This document shows, piece by piece, positions 16,857 through 25,094 of a DNA stretch of 64,000 bases. This DNA comes from Rhizobium leguminosarum bv. viciae USDA 2370 (GTDB taxonomy: Bacteria > Pseudomonadota > Alphaproteobacteria > Rhizobiales > Rhizobiaceae), in the NCBI RefSeq assembly GCF_002008365.1, contig NZ_MRDL01000036.1, positions 771,235-835,234 on the forward strand. The letters run 5' to 3'. How positions within the stretch are numbered: position 1 is the stretch's first letter; each line of letters begins with the position of its first letter. Below the pieces are notes generated by a model that saw only the letters and a program-made list of their open reading frames with translations, was not told the DNA's origin and searched no databases. Made by a program: the position numbers and the translations under genes.

Positions 16857-17879
16857 TCAGCGCCAACCCATCGCAGACGCGACATGGGTCAGGATAGCTT
16901 CGATGACATGAGCGTTGTAGTCGACGCCGAGCTGGTTGGGGACGGTGAGCAGCAGCGTGTCGGCTTCGGCGATTGCCTCGTCCTCGGCGAGCTGCTTGAT
17001 CAGGGCATCGGGTTCGGCGGCATAGCTGCGACCGAAGATCGCCCGGGTCTTCTCGTCGATGAAGCCGATCTTGTCCTCACCGTCGTTGCCGTAGCCGAAA
17101 TAGGCGCGGTCGCGATCGTCGACGAGCGCGAAGATGCTGCGGCTGACCGAGACGCGAGGCTGGCGCGTGTGGCCGGCTTCTTTCCAGGCCTCGCGGTATG
17201 CCCGGATCTGGTCGGCCTGCTGGACGTGGAAGGGCTCTCCCGTCTCATCGTCCTTCAGCGTCGAGCTCTGCAGGTTCATACCAAGTTTGGCTGCCCACAC
17301 GGCGGTGGCATTGGAGCTGGCGCCCCACCAGATCCGTTCACGCAGGCCCTCGGAATGCGGCTCGAGGCGCAGCAGGCCAGGCGGGTTCGGAAACATTGGC
17401 CGCGGGTTCGGCTTGGCAAAACCTTCGCCGCGCAACACTTCGAGGAAGACTTCGGCATGGTGGCGGGCCATGTCGGCCTCGCTCTGGCCTTCGGGCGGGG
17501 CATAGCCGAAATGGCGCCAGCCATCGATCACCTGTTCGGGCGAACCGCGGCTGATGCCGAGCTGCAGACGGCCGCCGGCGATGAGGTCGGCCGCACCGGC
17601 ATCTTCGGCCATGTAGAGCGGGTTTTCGTAGCGCATGTCGATGACGGCAGTGCCGATCTCGATGCGGCTGGTTCTTGCGCCGACGGCTGATAGCAGCGGG
17701 AAGGGTGCTGCCAGCTGTCGGGCGAAGTGGTGCACGCGGAAATACGCCCCGTCAGCACCGAGCTCCTCGGCCGCGACGGCAAGGTCGATCGACTGCAGCA
17801 ACGCATCGCCGGCCGAGCGCGTCTGCGATTGAGGCGAGGGCGTCCAGTGCCCGAACGAGAGAAAACCAATCTTCTTCAT
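16857..17879 (-). CDS. LLM class flavin-dependent oxidoreductase
   Basis: This 340-residue protein is a luciferase-like monooxygenase of the single-component (CE1758/MsnO8-like) group. It has MKKIGFLSFGHWTP at the N-terminus, then AVAAEELGADGAYFRVHHFA and RIEIGTAVIDMRYENPLYMAEDAG, with the flavin-phosphate region ISRGSPEQV. The enzyme would use reduced FMN supplied by another protein. It is convergent with the AraC gene, the two stops being 25 bases apart. The substrate is not predictable. Confidence 0.9.
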   Translation of the reverse strand: MKKIGFLSFGHWTPSPQSQTRSAGDALLQSIDLAVAAEELGADGAYFRVHHFARQLAAPFPLLSAVGARTSRIEIGTAVIDMRYENPLYMAEDAGAADLIAGGRLQLGISRGSPEQVIDGWRHFGYAPPEGQSEADMARHHAEVFLEVLRGEGFAKPNPRPMFPNPPGLLRLEPHSEGLRERIWWGASSNATAVWAAKLGMNLQSSTLKDDETGEPFHVQQADQIRAYREAWKEAGHTRQPRVSVSRSIFALVDDRDRAYFGYGNDGEDKIGFIDEKTRAIFGRSYAAEPDALIKQLAEDEAIAEADTLLLTVPNQLGVDYNAHVIEAILTHVASAMGWR

Positions 17880-18270
17880 GCCGATGCCGCACCTTGATCC
17901 GTTGTATCTGGGTTCGACCGGTCATCGCACAGTTTCGGCCCGGAAGACAATCGGAACCGAAAGGGTGCGCGTGCCAGCCGGGCTGGACACTTGCTGCATG
18001 ATGACTCGCGCCGGCCGATTTCCTCTAGCAGAAGCAGAGGCAATCGCCGTAAGCGGCTGAGAGAGAGCCGGTTCCGCTCGTGTCGATGAAGTGCCCGAGA
18101 TCAATAATAGGTCGATTCGAACGGGGGGCGCGGCGCCCATGGCAGAGGCGTCGCTTGCTATCTCGGAGATGATCAGCTTCGGGCGGGGGCGCGGGGGACG
18201 CTTTACGGAATTCAATAATGCCACCAACTGCCTCGAAGAGTCTGGCGGTAAGTTGCACCATTTGCGACCG
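17880..18270. other. Gene-free interval of about 390 bases
   Basis: No convincing coding region is visible on either strand. Short open frames have unnatural composition or overlap the RNA ligase antisense. At 18037-18049 the interval holds GAGGCAATCGCCG, which recurs at 19007-19019 on the other side of the RNA ligase gene. Confidence 0.5.
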
Positions 18271-18894
18271 TCAGGAATTTGCCAAGCGATTGGGGATGAG
18301 TTCCGACTGCATCCAATGCGTTTCACTCTGAACGTGGTTGTCCCGCACATACTTGCCCATCCGAACTGGCATTTCGGTTTCCAGGAACGCATCAGCGATC
18401 CGAACGACAAACCCCTCCTGCTTGGTCTTATCCAGTGATGCCGCCGTATCCTCGAACAGGCCGGCTTTGTATGGTCCCCGATATAGTGTCGACACCGGAA
18501 CGATGCCCAGTTCTTCGAACCGGGCTTGCGTCAGGTCCCAGGATTGGACCTCATCGTCGATAATCCATGCAAAGCCGAGGAAGTACGACGGCAGATCATC
18601 ATAACCGATCGAGTGCCGGGCATAGAGGTTCTCACCCACGATGCGTTCGCCATCTGCCAGTTGCGGGCTGATGCTGGCAGCAAAAGCCTTAAGCCAATCG
18701 CGCGACGAATGGTAACGGCTATCGGGACTACGCGCATGAGACCCGCCCCGATAAATGGTCGTGTTCTCACCATCCATTTTCTCGGTGATGACAAGATCGC
18801 CAATCATCAACCCGTCAAGCATCGCCATGACTTTGTCATCGCTCGTCGCTCCGGGAGAAATCGGTAGGTGATAGGTTCGTCCGTATTTCTTCAT
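18271..18894 (-). CDS. RNA ligase family protein
   Basis: This protein of 207 residues has a nucleotidyltransferase core of the Rnl/DRB0094 type. Motif I is KMDGEN, whose lysine would be adenylylated. A motif III-like FLGFAWI, motif IV EGFVVR and a motif V-like MGKYVR follow. The N-terminal KKYGRTYHLPISPGATSDDK fits stand-alone bacterial ligases of about 200-220 residues. ATG 18894 gives this N-terminus but lacks a clear ribosome site; ATG 18945 is an in-frame alternative. It is divergent from a PPP-family phosphatase gene, and the two together could process RNA ends. No kinase or AAA partner is present. Confidence 0.82.
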   Translation of the reverse strand: MKKYGRTYHLPISPGATSDDKVMAMLDGLMIGDLVITEKMDGENTTIYRGGSHARSPDSRYHSSRDWLKAFAASISPQLADGERIVGENLYARHSIGYDDLPSYFLGFAWIIDDEVQSWDLTQARFEELGIVPVSTLYRGPYKAGLFEDTAASLDKTKQEGFVVRIADAFLETEMPVRMGKYVRDNHVQSETHWMQSELIPNRLANS

Positions 18895-19119
18895 GGTGAT
18901 GAAGGCATAGCCGTTGGCGATTGCACAATGCAATGCCGTATCCATCCGCGGATCGGCATCCTCGGCGGCCGATGCGCCGATCAATATGCGAACTCAAGCC
19001 AAAGGCGAGGCAATCGCCGCAAGTGCTGGGAAATGAGTCGTATTTTCTGTCGGCAGTATTGAGATCCGCCGCGGCGATCCGGACTTCACCTGACCCCCGA
19101 CAGGCGCTAAAAATGAGAC

Positions 19120-19767
19120 ATGCGCTACACGTTCGCCATAGGTGATATCCACGGCTGTATCGATCCGCTGAACAGGATGATCGATCGGGTCGAGGCTTAT
19201 GCGCCAGAAGGCACGGTCGTCTTCCTTGGCGACTATGTCGATCGCGGGCCTGACAGCAAAAGTGTCCTCGACCGGATCATTGCCGGTCCATCGGACTCGT
19301 GGCGATGGATCTGCCTGAAAGGCAATCATGAGGACCTGATGGTCGCTGCCTATGCCGATAGCGACAGCAGAGACGTGTGGATCGGCATCGGCATCGGCGG
19401 ACTTGAAACCGAAATGTCCTACGGCGGCAGAGTTCTGCCCCAGCATCTGCAATGGGCGGCCGATCTTCCCTTCATGCACATTGATCGATATCGGATCTTC
19501 GTCCATGCGGGCGTCGATCCAGCATTTCCGCTGGAGCAGCAGAGCGAGCACGATCTTCTCTGGTTACGGTTCCCTCCCGGTGAGTCCGGCGACTATTGGG
19601 GCAAGCACCTGGTCCACGGCCATACACCGTCGCTGTCCAACCCGGTGACGACAGGAAACCGCACCAACATCGACAGCGGCTGCGTCTTCGGCGGCAAGCT
19701 TTCCTGTGCGGTCTTCGACGACGATGTTGCCGGCGGGCCGATCGACTTTATCGAGGTGAGGGCATGA
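19120..19767 (+). CDS. PPP-family serine/threonine phosphatase
   Basis: This 215-residue calcineurin-like phosphoesterase shows the PPP signatures in order: GDIHGC (residues 8-13), GDYVDRG, GNHED, then the metal histidines in FVHAGVD and VHGHTP. This is the PrpA/ApaH-like bacterial subgroup, which includes protein phosphatases and diadenosine-tetraphosphatases. The ribosome site is weak. It is divergent from the RNA ligase gene, with about 225 bases between starts. In phage and bacterial RNA-repair systems a metallophosphatase of this superfamily works with kinase and ligase, so a 3'-end phosphatase role is possible but unproven. Confidence 0.88.
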   Translation: MRYTFAIGDIHGCIDPLNRMIDRVEAYAPEGTVVFLGDYVDRGPDSKSVLDRIIAGPSDSWRWICLKGNHEDLMVAAYADSDSRDVWIGIGIGGLETEMSYGGRVLPQHLQWAADLPFMHIDRYRIFVHAGVDPAFPLEQQSEHDLLWLRFPPGESGDYWGKHLVHGHTPSLSNPVTTGNRTNIDSGCVFGGKLSCAVFDDDVAGGPIDFIEVRA

Positions 19768-19824
19768 ACTTGGTCGCGCCGGTAAGGAGGTAAAGCCGGA
19801 CGCGGCCGAGCGGGAGTGCGGCTT

Positions 19825-19859
19825 GCTCCCTCTTCTCCGCGCTGGGGAGAAGAAGGAGC
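19825..19859. terminator. Stem-loop between convergent genes
   Basis: GCTCCCTCTTCTCC (19825-19838) pairs with GGAGAAGAAGGAGC (19846-19859), 13 of 14 matching, with a 7-base loop. It lies between the convergent phosphatase and membrane-protein genes and could terminate both. It also resembles a common rhizobial palindromic repeat. Confidence 0.6.
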
Positions 19860-19876
19860 ATCGTCGTCGCGGAGCG

Positions 19877-20239
19877 TTATCGGGGGCTTATGCCCCGCCA
19901 GCCGGCGGCGAGCCGCAGCCAGGGCGCCAGGTGGAAGCCGCTCATCAGCAGGTACATCGGCACCATTCCGCCGATCGGGAAGGCATCCGGCGTCGTCATG
20001 CAGATCATGACGGCGCTGCCGGTCGTGGCTGTCAGCACCGCCATGATCGCGAATGTCGGAGCGGCTGCAAGCGACAGCCAATCGGCGGCGCGGCCGGTGA
20101 TCCGGCTGCCTGGACTAGCCATGCCACCGCTCGGTTTCCCAGCTGATCCATCCGCGGCGGCAGCCAGCGAGAGCCACTCGGCGGCGTTGAGAGCGACGTT
20201 GCCGTCGCCTCTGCTTGGAGTGTGGGCGGAGAACAGCAT
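19877..20239 (-). CDS. Small membrane protein, unknown function
   Basis: This 120-residue protein has two hydrophobic segments near the C-terminus (TFAIMAVLTATTGSAVMICM and MVPMYLLMSGFHLAPWLRLA). The N-terminal half contains an internal repeat: AAEWLSLAAA at about residues 20-29 and AADWLSLAAA at about 53-62. The start at 20239 follows GGAG and lies 5 bases after the DUF899 stop, so the two genes form an operon. I do not recognise a function. Confidence 0.65.
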   Translation of the reverse strand: MLFSAHTPSRGDGNVALNAAEWLSLAAAADGSAGKPSGGMASPGSRITGRAADWLSLAAAPTFAIMAVLTATTGSAVMICMTTPDAFPIGGMVPMYLLMSGFHLAPWLRLAAGWRGISPR

Positions 20240-20244
20240 CGGCG

Positions 20245-21042
20245 TCACTCCTTGCCGTACCGGTCGTGGTGGCGCCACCAGATGCCGGTTTCGTTGCGGC
20301 CCTTGGGGGCGCGGTCGAGCCATTGATACATGCCCCATAACCCGTCCAGCCCGCGCGCATAGCTGGAATAGCTGTGGTAGACGGCACCGTCGATGAGCTC
20401 GAAGGCGCTGACACCCGGCCGGTCGCGGGTATAGGTGGGGACATCGGTGCCGGTCATGGCGGCGATCTGAGTGATCGGCGCCTCGCTATCGCGGGGCTGC
20501 CGCTCCTGGACAGTCCTTGCGGCGAGCGGTTGGGGGGCGGGCGGTTCGCGGCGGTAATTATAGTCTACATCGCCCTGGTGCTGCTGCTCGGCGGAGAACC
20601 AGACGCTGAAATCGCCGTTGAAGTCGCTGCCAAAGGACGACGCCCAGGGAAAGCTCCAGTGCATCCGTCGCTTGAATGCTTCGAGCTTTGCCAACGGCGC
20701 GCGGGAGACCGCCCAAAAGGCGACGTCGTGGTTCTCCAGGTGAACGAAGAAGCCGTTGAAGCCATCGGCGATCGACGAGCAGGACGGGCATCCCGCGGTA
20801 TAGTCCGGCCCGAACATGAAGTGATAGACGAGAAGCTGCGAGCGGCCACCGAAGAGGTCCTTCAGCGAGACGTTGCCGCCGTCGGTGTCGAAGCGGTATT
20901 GCTTGTCGATCCTCACTCGCGGCAATCGCTGGCGCTTCATCGCCAGCGCGTCGCTCTGCCGGGTCAGTTCCTTCTCCTCCTCGAGCAGATCGAGCCTTGC
21001 TGCCAGCCACTGCTGGCGTGTTGCGTTCAGCTGTTCCGTCAT
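20245..21042 (-). CDS. DUF899 thioredoxin-like protein
   Basis: This 265-residue protein matches the DUF899 family: a coiled N-terminal helix (RLDLLEEEKELTRQSDALA), PRVRIDKQYRFDT, then the thioredoxin-like strand LLVYHFMFGPDYTAGCPSCS with a CPSC active-site-like pair, and a conserved tail GMYQWLDRAPKGRNE. Predicted members have a peroxiredoxin-like fold but no established reaction. The start at 21042 follows AAGGAG. It heads a two-gene operon with a small membrane protein and is divergent from the TPR-HTH regulator. Confidence 0.87.
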   Translation of the reverse strand: MTEQLNATRQQWLAARLDLLEEEKELTRQSDALAMKRQRLPRVRIDKQYRFDTDGGNVSLKDLFGGRSQLLVYHFMFGPDYTAGCPSCSSIADGFNGFFVHLENHDVAFWAVSRAPLAKLEAFKRRMHWSFPWASSFGSDFNGDFSVWFSAEQQHQGDVDYNYRREPPAPQPLAARTVQERQPRDSEAPITQIAAMTGTDVPTYTRDRPGVSAFELIDGAVYHSYSSYARGLDGLWGMYQWLDRAPKGRNETGIWWRHHDRYGKE

Positions 21043-21160
21043 GGGTCTTCTCCTTTGCCTGTCTCTCGTCGTAGCATCCGGCGCAGGCTTGCTTGCCGGT
21101 CGACGACAAATCTAAGGCCAGGTGGGAAATGGTGGGAGTGACAAGTGTGACGGGATTTGA

Positions 21161-22381
21161 ATGGACTCGCTGATCACGGCGGCGGCGCGGGCGCTGGCAG
21201 CGGGCGATGCGCTTGGCGCGCTAAAGCGGGTGGCGCTGCGCGACGATGCGCCGGCGCTGGCGCTGCGCGGCATTGCGATGGCGCAGCTCGGCGATCTCGT
21301 CCGCGCCAAGGCGCTGTTGAAGAGTGCGGCGCGTGCCTTCGGCCCGCGGGAGGCGATGGCCCGGGCCCGCTGCGTGGTCGCCGAGGCCGAGATCGCGCTC
21401 GTCTCGCGCGATCTCACCTGGCCGCCCAAGGCGCTGGAAGCGGCGCGCAAGGTGCTCGAAGCGCATGGCGACAGGGTCAATGCCGCCCATGCCAGGAATG
21501 TCGAGCTTCGCCGGCTGGTGCTGATCGGCCGGCTCGACGAGGCCGAGCGGGCGCTGGAAACGCTCGATCCAACGCCGCTGCCGCCGGCGGCAAGGGCCGC
21601 TCATGAGCTGGTGGTCGCGGGCATCGCGATCCGGCGCCTGCAGACGAATACGGCGCACGAGGCTCTCGACCGGGCGAGGCGGGCTGCACGCGAGGCCGGT
21701 ATGCCGGTATTGACGGCGGAGGTGGAAAATGCCGCCCACGTGCTCAGCGCGCCGGTGGCGCGGCTGATCTCGCGCTGGCGGGAAAGCCCGCTGTTGCTCG
21801 AGGAGGTGGAAGAGCTGCTGGGTTCGGGCACGCTTGTCGTCGATGCCTGCCGCCACGTCGTGCGCGACGACCAGCTGTCGGTGTCGCTGGCAAAGCGGCC
21901 CGTGCTCTTCACGCTCGCCCGGACGCTTGCCGAAGCCTGGCCGACGGATGTGGCACGCGGCACGCTCATCGCGCGCGCCTTCCGCGGCAAACATGCCGAT
22001 GAATCGCATCGCGCCCGGCTGCGCGTCGAGATCGGCCGGCTGCGCGCCGAACTGCGGGGACTGGCGGAGGTTTCGGCGACGAAACGCGGCTTTGCGCTTT
22101 CGCCGCGGCGTGCCGAAGAGACCGCCGTGCTGGCGCCGCTGGTCGAAGGTCAACACGGGGCGGTGCTCGCCTTTCTCGCCGATGGCGAGGCGTGGTCGAG
22201 CTCGGCGTTGGCGATCGCGCTCGGCGCCAGCCCGCGCACCGTGCAGCGGGCGCTGGATTCGCTCGCCGATGAAAGCAGGGTGCAGTCCTTCGGGCGCGGG
22301 CGGGCGCGGCGCTGGATGAGCCCGCCGTTACCCGGTTTCCCGACGATCTTGTTACTCCCGGGACCGTTGCCAAGCGATTAG
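21161..22381 (+). CDS. TPR-containing helix-turn-helix regulator
   Basis: This 406-residue protein has an N-terminal half of alanine-rich paired helices typical of tetratricopeptide repeats (residues about 1-190). A winged-helix-like segment follows (about 270-320: ARGTLIARAFRGKHADESHR, LRVEIGRLRAELRGL). It closes with a second HTH (about 345-395: SSSALAIALGASPRTVQRAL, DESRVQSFGRGRARRW). It is probably a cytoplasmic DNA-binding regulator. It is divergent from the DUF899 operon and 40 bases upstream of the propeller gene, either of which it may control. The ligand is unknown. Confidence 0.72.
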   Translation: MDSLITAAARALAAGDALGALKRVALRDDAPALALRGIAMAQLGDLVRAKALLKSAARAFGPREAMARARCVVAEAEIALVSRDLTWPPKALEAARKVLEAHGDRVNAAHARNVELRRLVLIGRLDEAERALETLDPTPLPPAARAAHELVVAGIAIRRLQTNTAHEALDRARRAAREAGMPVLTAEVENAAHVLSAPVARLISRWRESPLLLEEVEELLGSGTLVVDACRHVVRDDQLSVSLAKRPVLFTLARTLAEAWPTDVARGTLIARAFRGKHADESHRARLRVEIGRLRAELRGLAEVSATKRGFALSPRRAEETAVLAPLVEGQHGAVLAFLADGEAWSSSALAIALGASPRTVQRALDSLADESRVQSFGRGRARRWMSPPLPGFPTILLLPGPLPSD

Positions 22382-22421
22382 TATGGCCTGACTGATGAGG
22401 ATGGCCCTACGGGCGAATAGG

Positions 22422-23063
22422 ATGGAAGAGATGAAAAAATCGGCTGCGACGATCATCCGTGAATATGGACCTTTTCCCGGTGCCGAGCGCGTCAACGGCG
22501 TCACCTTCGACGGTGAACACGTCTGGTTCGCCTCGGGCGACAGGCTGAATGCGCTCGATCCCGCAAACGGCGAGGTGGTGCGCTCGATCGAGGTCGCATC
22601 GCATGCCGGCACGGCCTTCGATGGCGAGTTCCTCTATCAGATCGCCGAGGATGTCATTCACAAGATCGACCCGAAGTCCGGTCGTATCCTTTCCACCATC
22701 CCTGCGCCGGGCAATGGTGGCGATTCCGGCCTTGCCTGGGCCGAAGGCTCGCTTTGGGTCGGCCAGCACCGCGGCCGTAGGATCCATCAGATCGACCCGG
22801 AAACCGGCAAGATCCTCCGCACCATTGAATCCAACCGCGTCGTGACAGGCGTCACCTGGGTCGACGGCCAGCTCTGGCACGGCACCTGGGAGGGCGATGA
22901 CAGCGACGTCAGGCGCATCGACCCGGAAACCGGAGAGGTGCTGGAGCGGCTGGAGATGCCCGAGGGCACCGGCGTCTCCGGTCTCGAATCCGACGGCGGC
23001 GACTGCTTCTTCTGCGGCGGAGGCGGCAGCGGCAAGATCCGCGCGGTGCGCCGGCCGGGTTGA
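22422..23063 (+). CDS. Glutamine cyclotransferase-like beta-propeller protein
   Basis: This protein of about 213 residues is built from repeated propeller blades: DGEHVWFASGDRLNALDPAN, DGEFLYQIAEDVIHKIDPKS, EGSLWVGQHRGRRIHQIDPE, DGQLWHGTWEGDDSDVRRID. The repeat IDPETG(K/E)(I/V)L is characteristic of YncE/glutamine-cyclotransferase-like proteins. No signal peptide is visible, so it is probably cytoplasmic. The start is uncertain: ATG 22395, 22422 and 22431 are all in frame and none has a strong ribosome site. It likely shares a transcript with the TPR-HTH regulator. Confidence 0.75.
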   Translation: MEEMKKSAATIIREYGPFPGAERVNGVTFDGEHVWFASGDRLNALDPANGEVVRSIEVASHAGTAFDGEFLYQIAEDVIHKIDPKSGRILSTIPAPGNGGDSGLAWAEGSLWVGQHRGRRIHQIDPETGKILRTIESNRVVTGVTWVDGQLWHGTWEGDDSDVRRIDPETGEVLERLEMPEGTGVSGLESDGGDCFFCGGGGSGKIRAVRRPG

Positions 23064-23104
23064 GCGCGATGCGCCACCGGGGTGAGCGCGATGCGCCACC
23101 GTGG
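23061..23104. repeat. 22-base tandem duplication
   Basis: TGAGCGCGATGCGCCACCG begins two adjacent 22-base units (23061-23082 and 23083-23104) that differ at one base. The first unit includes the stop codon of the propeller gene. Small hairpins follow (CCCGC/GCGGG, AATCGAT/ATCGATT, AGGGC/GCCCT). Confidence 0.85.
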
Positions 23105-23401
23105 TGAGGCCCGGTCCCGCGAAGCGGGAGCAATCGATCCAGTGAATCGATTGCAGGGCCGAACGCCCTGAGCCATGCGAAGGGCCGGAAGGGGCAAGGT
23201 TGAGGGGAAGTAGTCGATGCGGCGTATCTTCCCCCGGCGACAGTCAACTCGCCAAGCCGGACGTCGATATCAAGGTCTGTCGTAAGAATTTCGATCAAGT
23301 GAGCGATTGATTTCATCACGTCACGATCTACTTTCGCGGCAGTGTCGAGGCTTGGGTCGAAGGCTGTACGCAAAGCCGATATGCCCGTGGGGGGAGAGAC
23401 T

Positions 23402-24316
23402 TTGAAATATCTGCGCACGACGCTCGGGCCTAAGAGCAGATCCGAACTTGGGATGATCCTCCCGCATGAGCACGTTTTCATCGACCTCAGGACGCCGGAC
23501 CAGCCCGGTTATGCCGAAGCGGAGACCGAAGACGTCGTCCGGCTGATGGCCCCCGAAATCGAGCGGATCAAGAAGCTCGGGGTGACGGCACTGGTCGAAT
23601 GCTCGACGGGTGGCGTTGGACGCCGTGCGGATATCGATCTTGCCGTGTCGCTCGCGACGGATTTTCCGATTGTCGTGCCCACCGGCAATTACCGTGAACC
23701 CTGGATTCCCAAATGGGTCCGTCAGGCTTCCGAGAAAGAGCTGGAGGCATGGATGCTTCGCGAGCTGACGGAGCAGATCGACGAGACCGGGTTCCAGGCG
23801 GGCTGGATCAAGCTCAGCGCCGGCGATGACGGCATGACGGCGCTCGAGACGAAAATCCTGCGGGCAGCCGCGCGCGCCGCGGCGCAGACAGGCGCCGTCA
23901 TCGGCAGTCATACGATCAGGGGACGGGTCGTCATGGATCAGCTCGATGTCATCGAGGCAGAGGGCTACAGGGCTGACAGGTTCATCTCGATCCATACGCA
24001 GGAAGAGAAGGACTTTGCCTATCATGTCGCCGTCGCCGAGCGAGGCGCTTGGATCGAGTACGACCATGTCGGCCGGGGCGGAGACAACGAGGTGGCGGAG
24101 CTGGTGATCAAGGCGCTGGAGGCGGGCTGCGGCGATCGCCTATTGTTGAGCCATGACCGTGGCTGGTTCGATCCGGCGCTGCCGATGGGCGGGATACCCA
24201 AACCGTACACCCATCTTTCCACCGTCTTGCTGCCCGAGCTGAAACGGCGGGGCGTAGACGACGGAACCCTGATGCGCCTGACCCACGACAATCCATTCGA
24301 GGCATTCGCCCGATAG
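23402..24316 (+). CDS. Phosphotriesterase-family metal-dependent hydrolase
   Basis: This protein of about 304 residues has the amidohydrolase-like pattern of the phosphotriesterase family. The first metal pair is HEHVF, the bridging carboxylated lysine lies in GWIKLSAG, metal histidines are in GSHTIRG and SIHTQEE, and the final aspartate is in LSHDRGW. The family includes lactonases and phosphotriesterases; the native reaction is often lactone hydrolysis. I favour TTG 23402, which has GGGGGGAGAG just upstream; ATG 23381 is an in-frame alternative. It is convergent with the GNAT gene and its partner genes are unclear. Confidence 0.85.
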   Translation: MKYLRTTLGPKSRSELGMILPHEHVFIDLRTPDQPGYAEAETEDVVRLMAPEIERIKKLGVTALVECSTGGVGRRADIDLAVSLATDFPIVVPTGNYREPWIPKWVRQASEKELEAWMLRELTEQIDETGFQAGWIKLSAGDDGMTALETKILRAAARAAAQTGAVIGSHTIRGRVVMDQLDVIEAEGYRADRFISIHTQEEKDFAYHVAVAERGAWIEYDHVGRGGDNEVAELVIKALEAGCGDRLLLSHDRGWFDPALPMGGIPKPYTHLSTVLLPELKRRGVDDGTLMRLTHDNPFEAFAR

Positions 24317-24426
24317 GGGAGTGCCTGGCCTAATTGCTCGAAAGGGCATTTGTTTCAAGTTCAGGCCGAAATGTTGATCAGCCGGGCTCGCGGGGGCCCA
24401 TTCAGAAATCGACGCGATACCTGGAT

Positions 24427-24960
24427 CTATGCCGCGCCGCGCTCGTCGAACAAAAGCGCCATGCTGATCGCATCGATGAACTGACCGTCGATGCGTGCCG
24501 CACGTCGGACGATGCCTTCGCGTGCAAATCCCATCTTTTCGTAGAGAGCGATAGCACGGGCGTTGTCTTCATAAACATCGAGTTCAACCCTTGCAAAACC
24601 GCTTTTCTGCGCGGCTCTCAATGTCGTCTCGATGAGCCTTCGTCCCAGACCCTTGCCCCGATAGGCGGGAAGAATCCCCATTCCGAGTTTTCCGCGATGC
24701 GCGTGGGACGGGAAAAAATGTCGGCTGATGTCGCACCAGCCGAGGACCTGGTTTTCAGCGGTGGCAACGAATTGCGGATTGCCTTTTGCTATCATGCCCA
24801 TCACGAACTCCCGTGTTTGCGGCAGCGGCGTTGCTTCCAGCATGGACAGGTATTTTTTCTCCCGTGCGACCACGTCGAGCGCATGATGAAAGCTGTCGAT
24901 ATGGACGGCGGCGATCGGCTCGATCCTGATGCCTGATGTATCCGACGATGCTGCATCCAT
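24427..24960 (-). CDS. GNAT family N-acetyltransferase
   Basis: This 177-residue acetyltransferase contains the GNAT acetyl-CoA loop: GMGILPAYRGKGLGRRLIE (V-x-x-x-x-R/Q-x-x-G-x-G/A type), followed by FARVELDVYEDNARAIALYE and KMGFAREGI. The overall pattern resembles RimI/PhnO-type enzymes acting on amino groups of small molecules or proteins. ATG 24960 follows AAGGAG. It is divergent from the histidine kinase gene; no functional link is visible. Confidence 0.9.
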   Translation of the reverse strand: MDAASSDTSGIRIEPIAAVHIDSFHHALDVVAREKKYLSMLEATPLPQTREFVMGMIAKGNPQFVATAENQVLGWCDISRHFFPSHAHRGKLGMGILPAYRGKGLGRRLIETTLRAAQKSGFARVELDVYEDNARAIALYEKMGFAREGIVRRAARIDGQFIDAISMALLFDERGAA

Positions 24961-25094
24961 GTGCTTCTCCTTCAACGATTGCGATGCCTATGGGGGGACC
25001 TGCCGCAGACCCGCACGGGAGCGCATAATTCACGGTCCGTCAACCTTTGCGTGTCAATTTCTCGGCAGCGGGCGCCATCAAAAGGTTGCAGGTA

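Noticed and set aside
17922..18410. Minus-strand frame downstream of the RNA ligase
   Set aside because: Overlaps the ligase 3' end, unnatural composition, no ribosome site.
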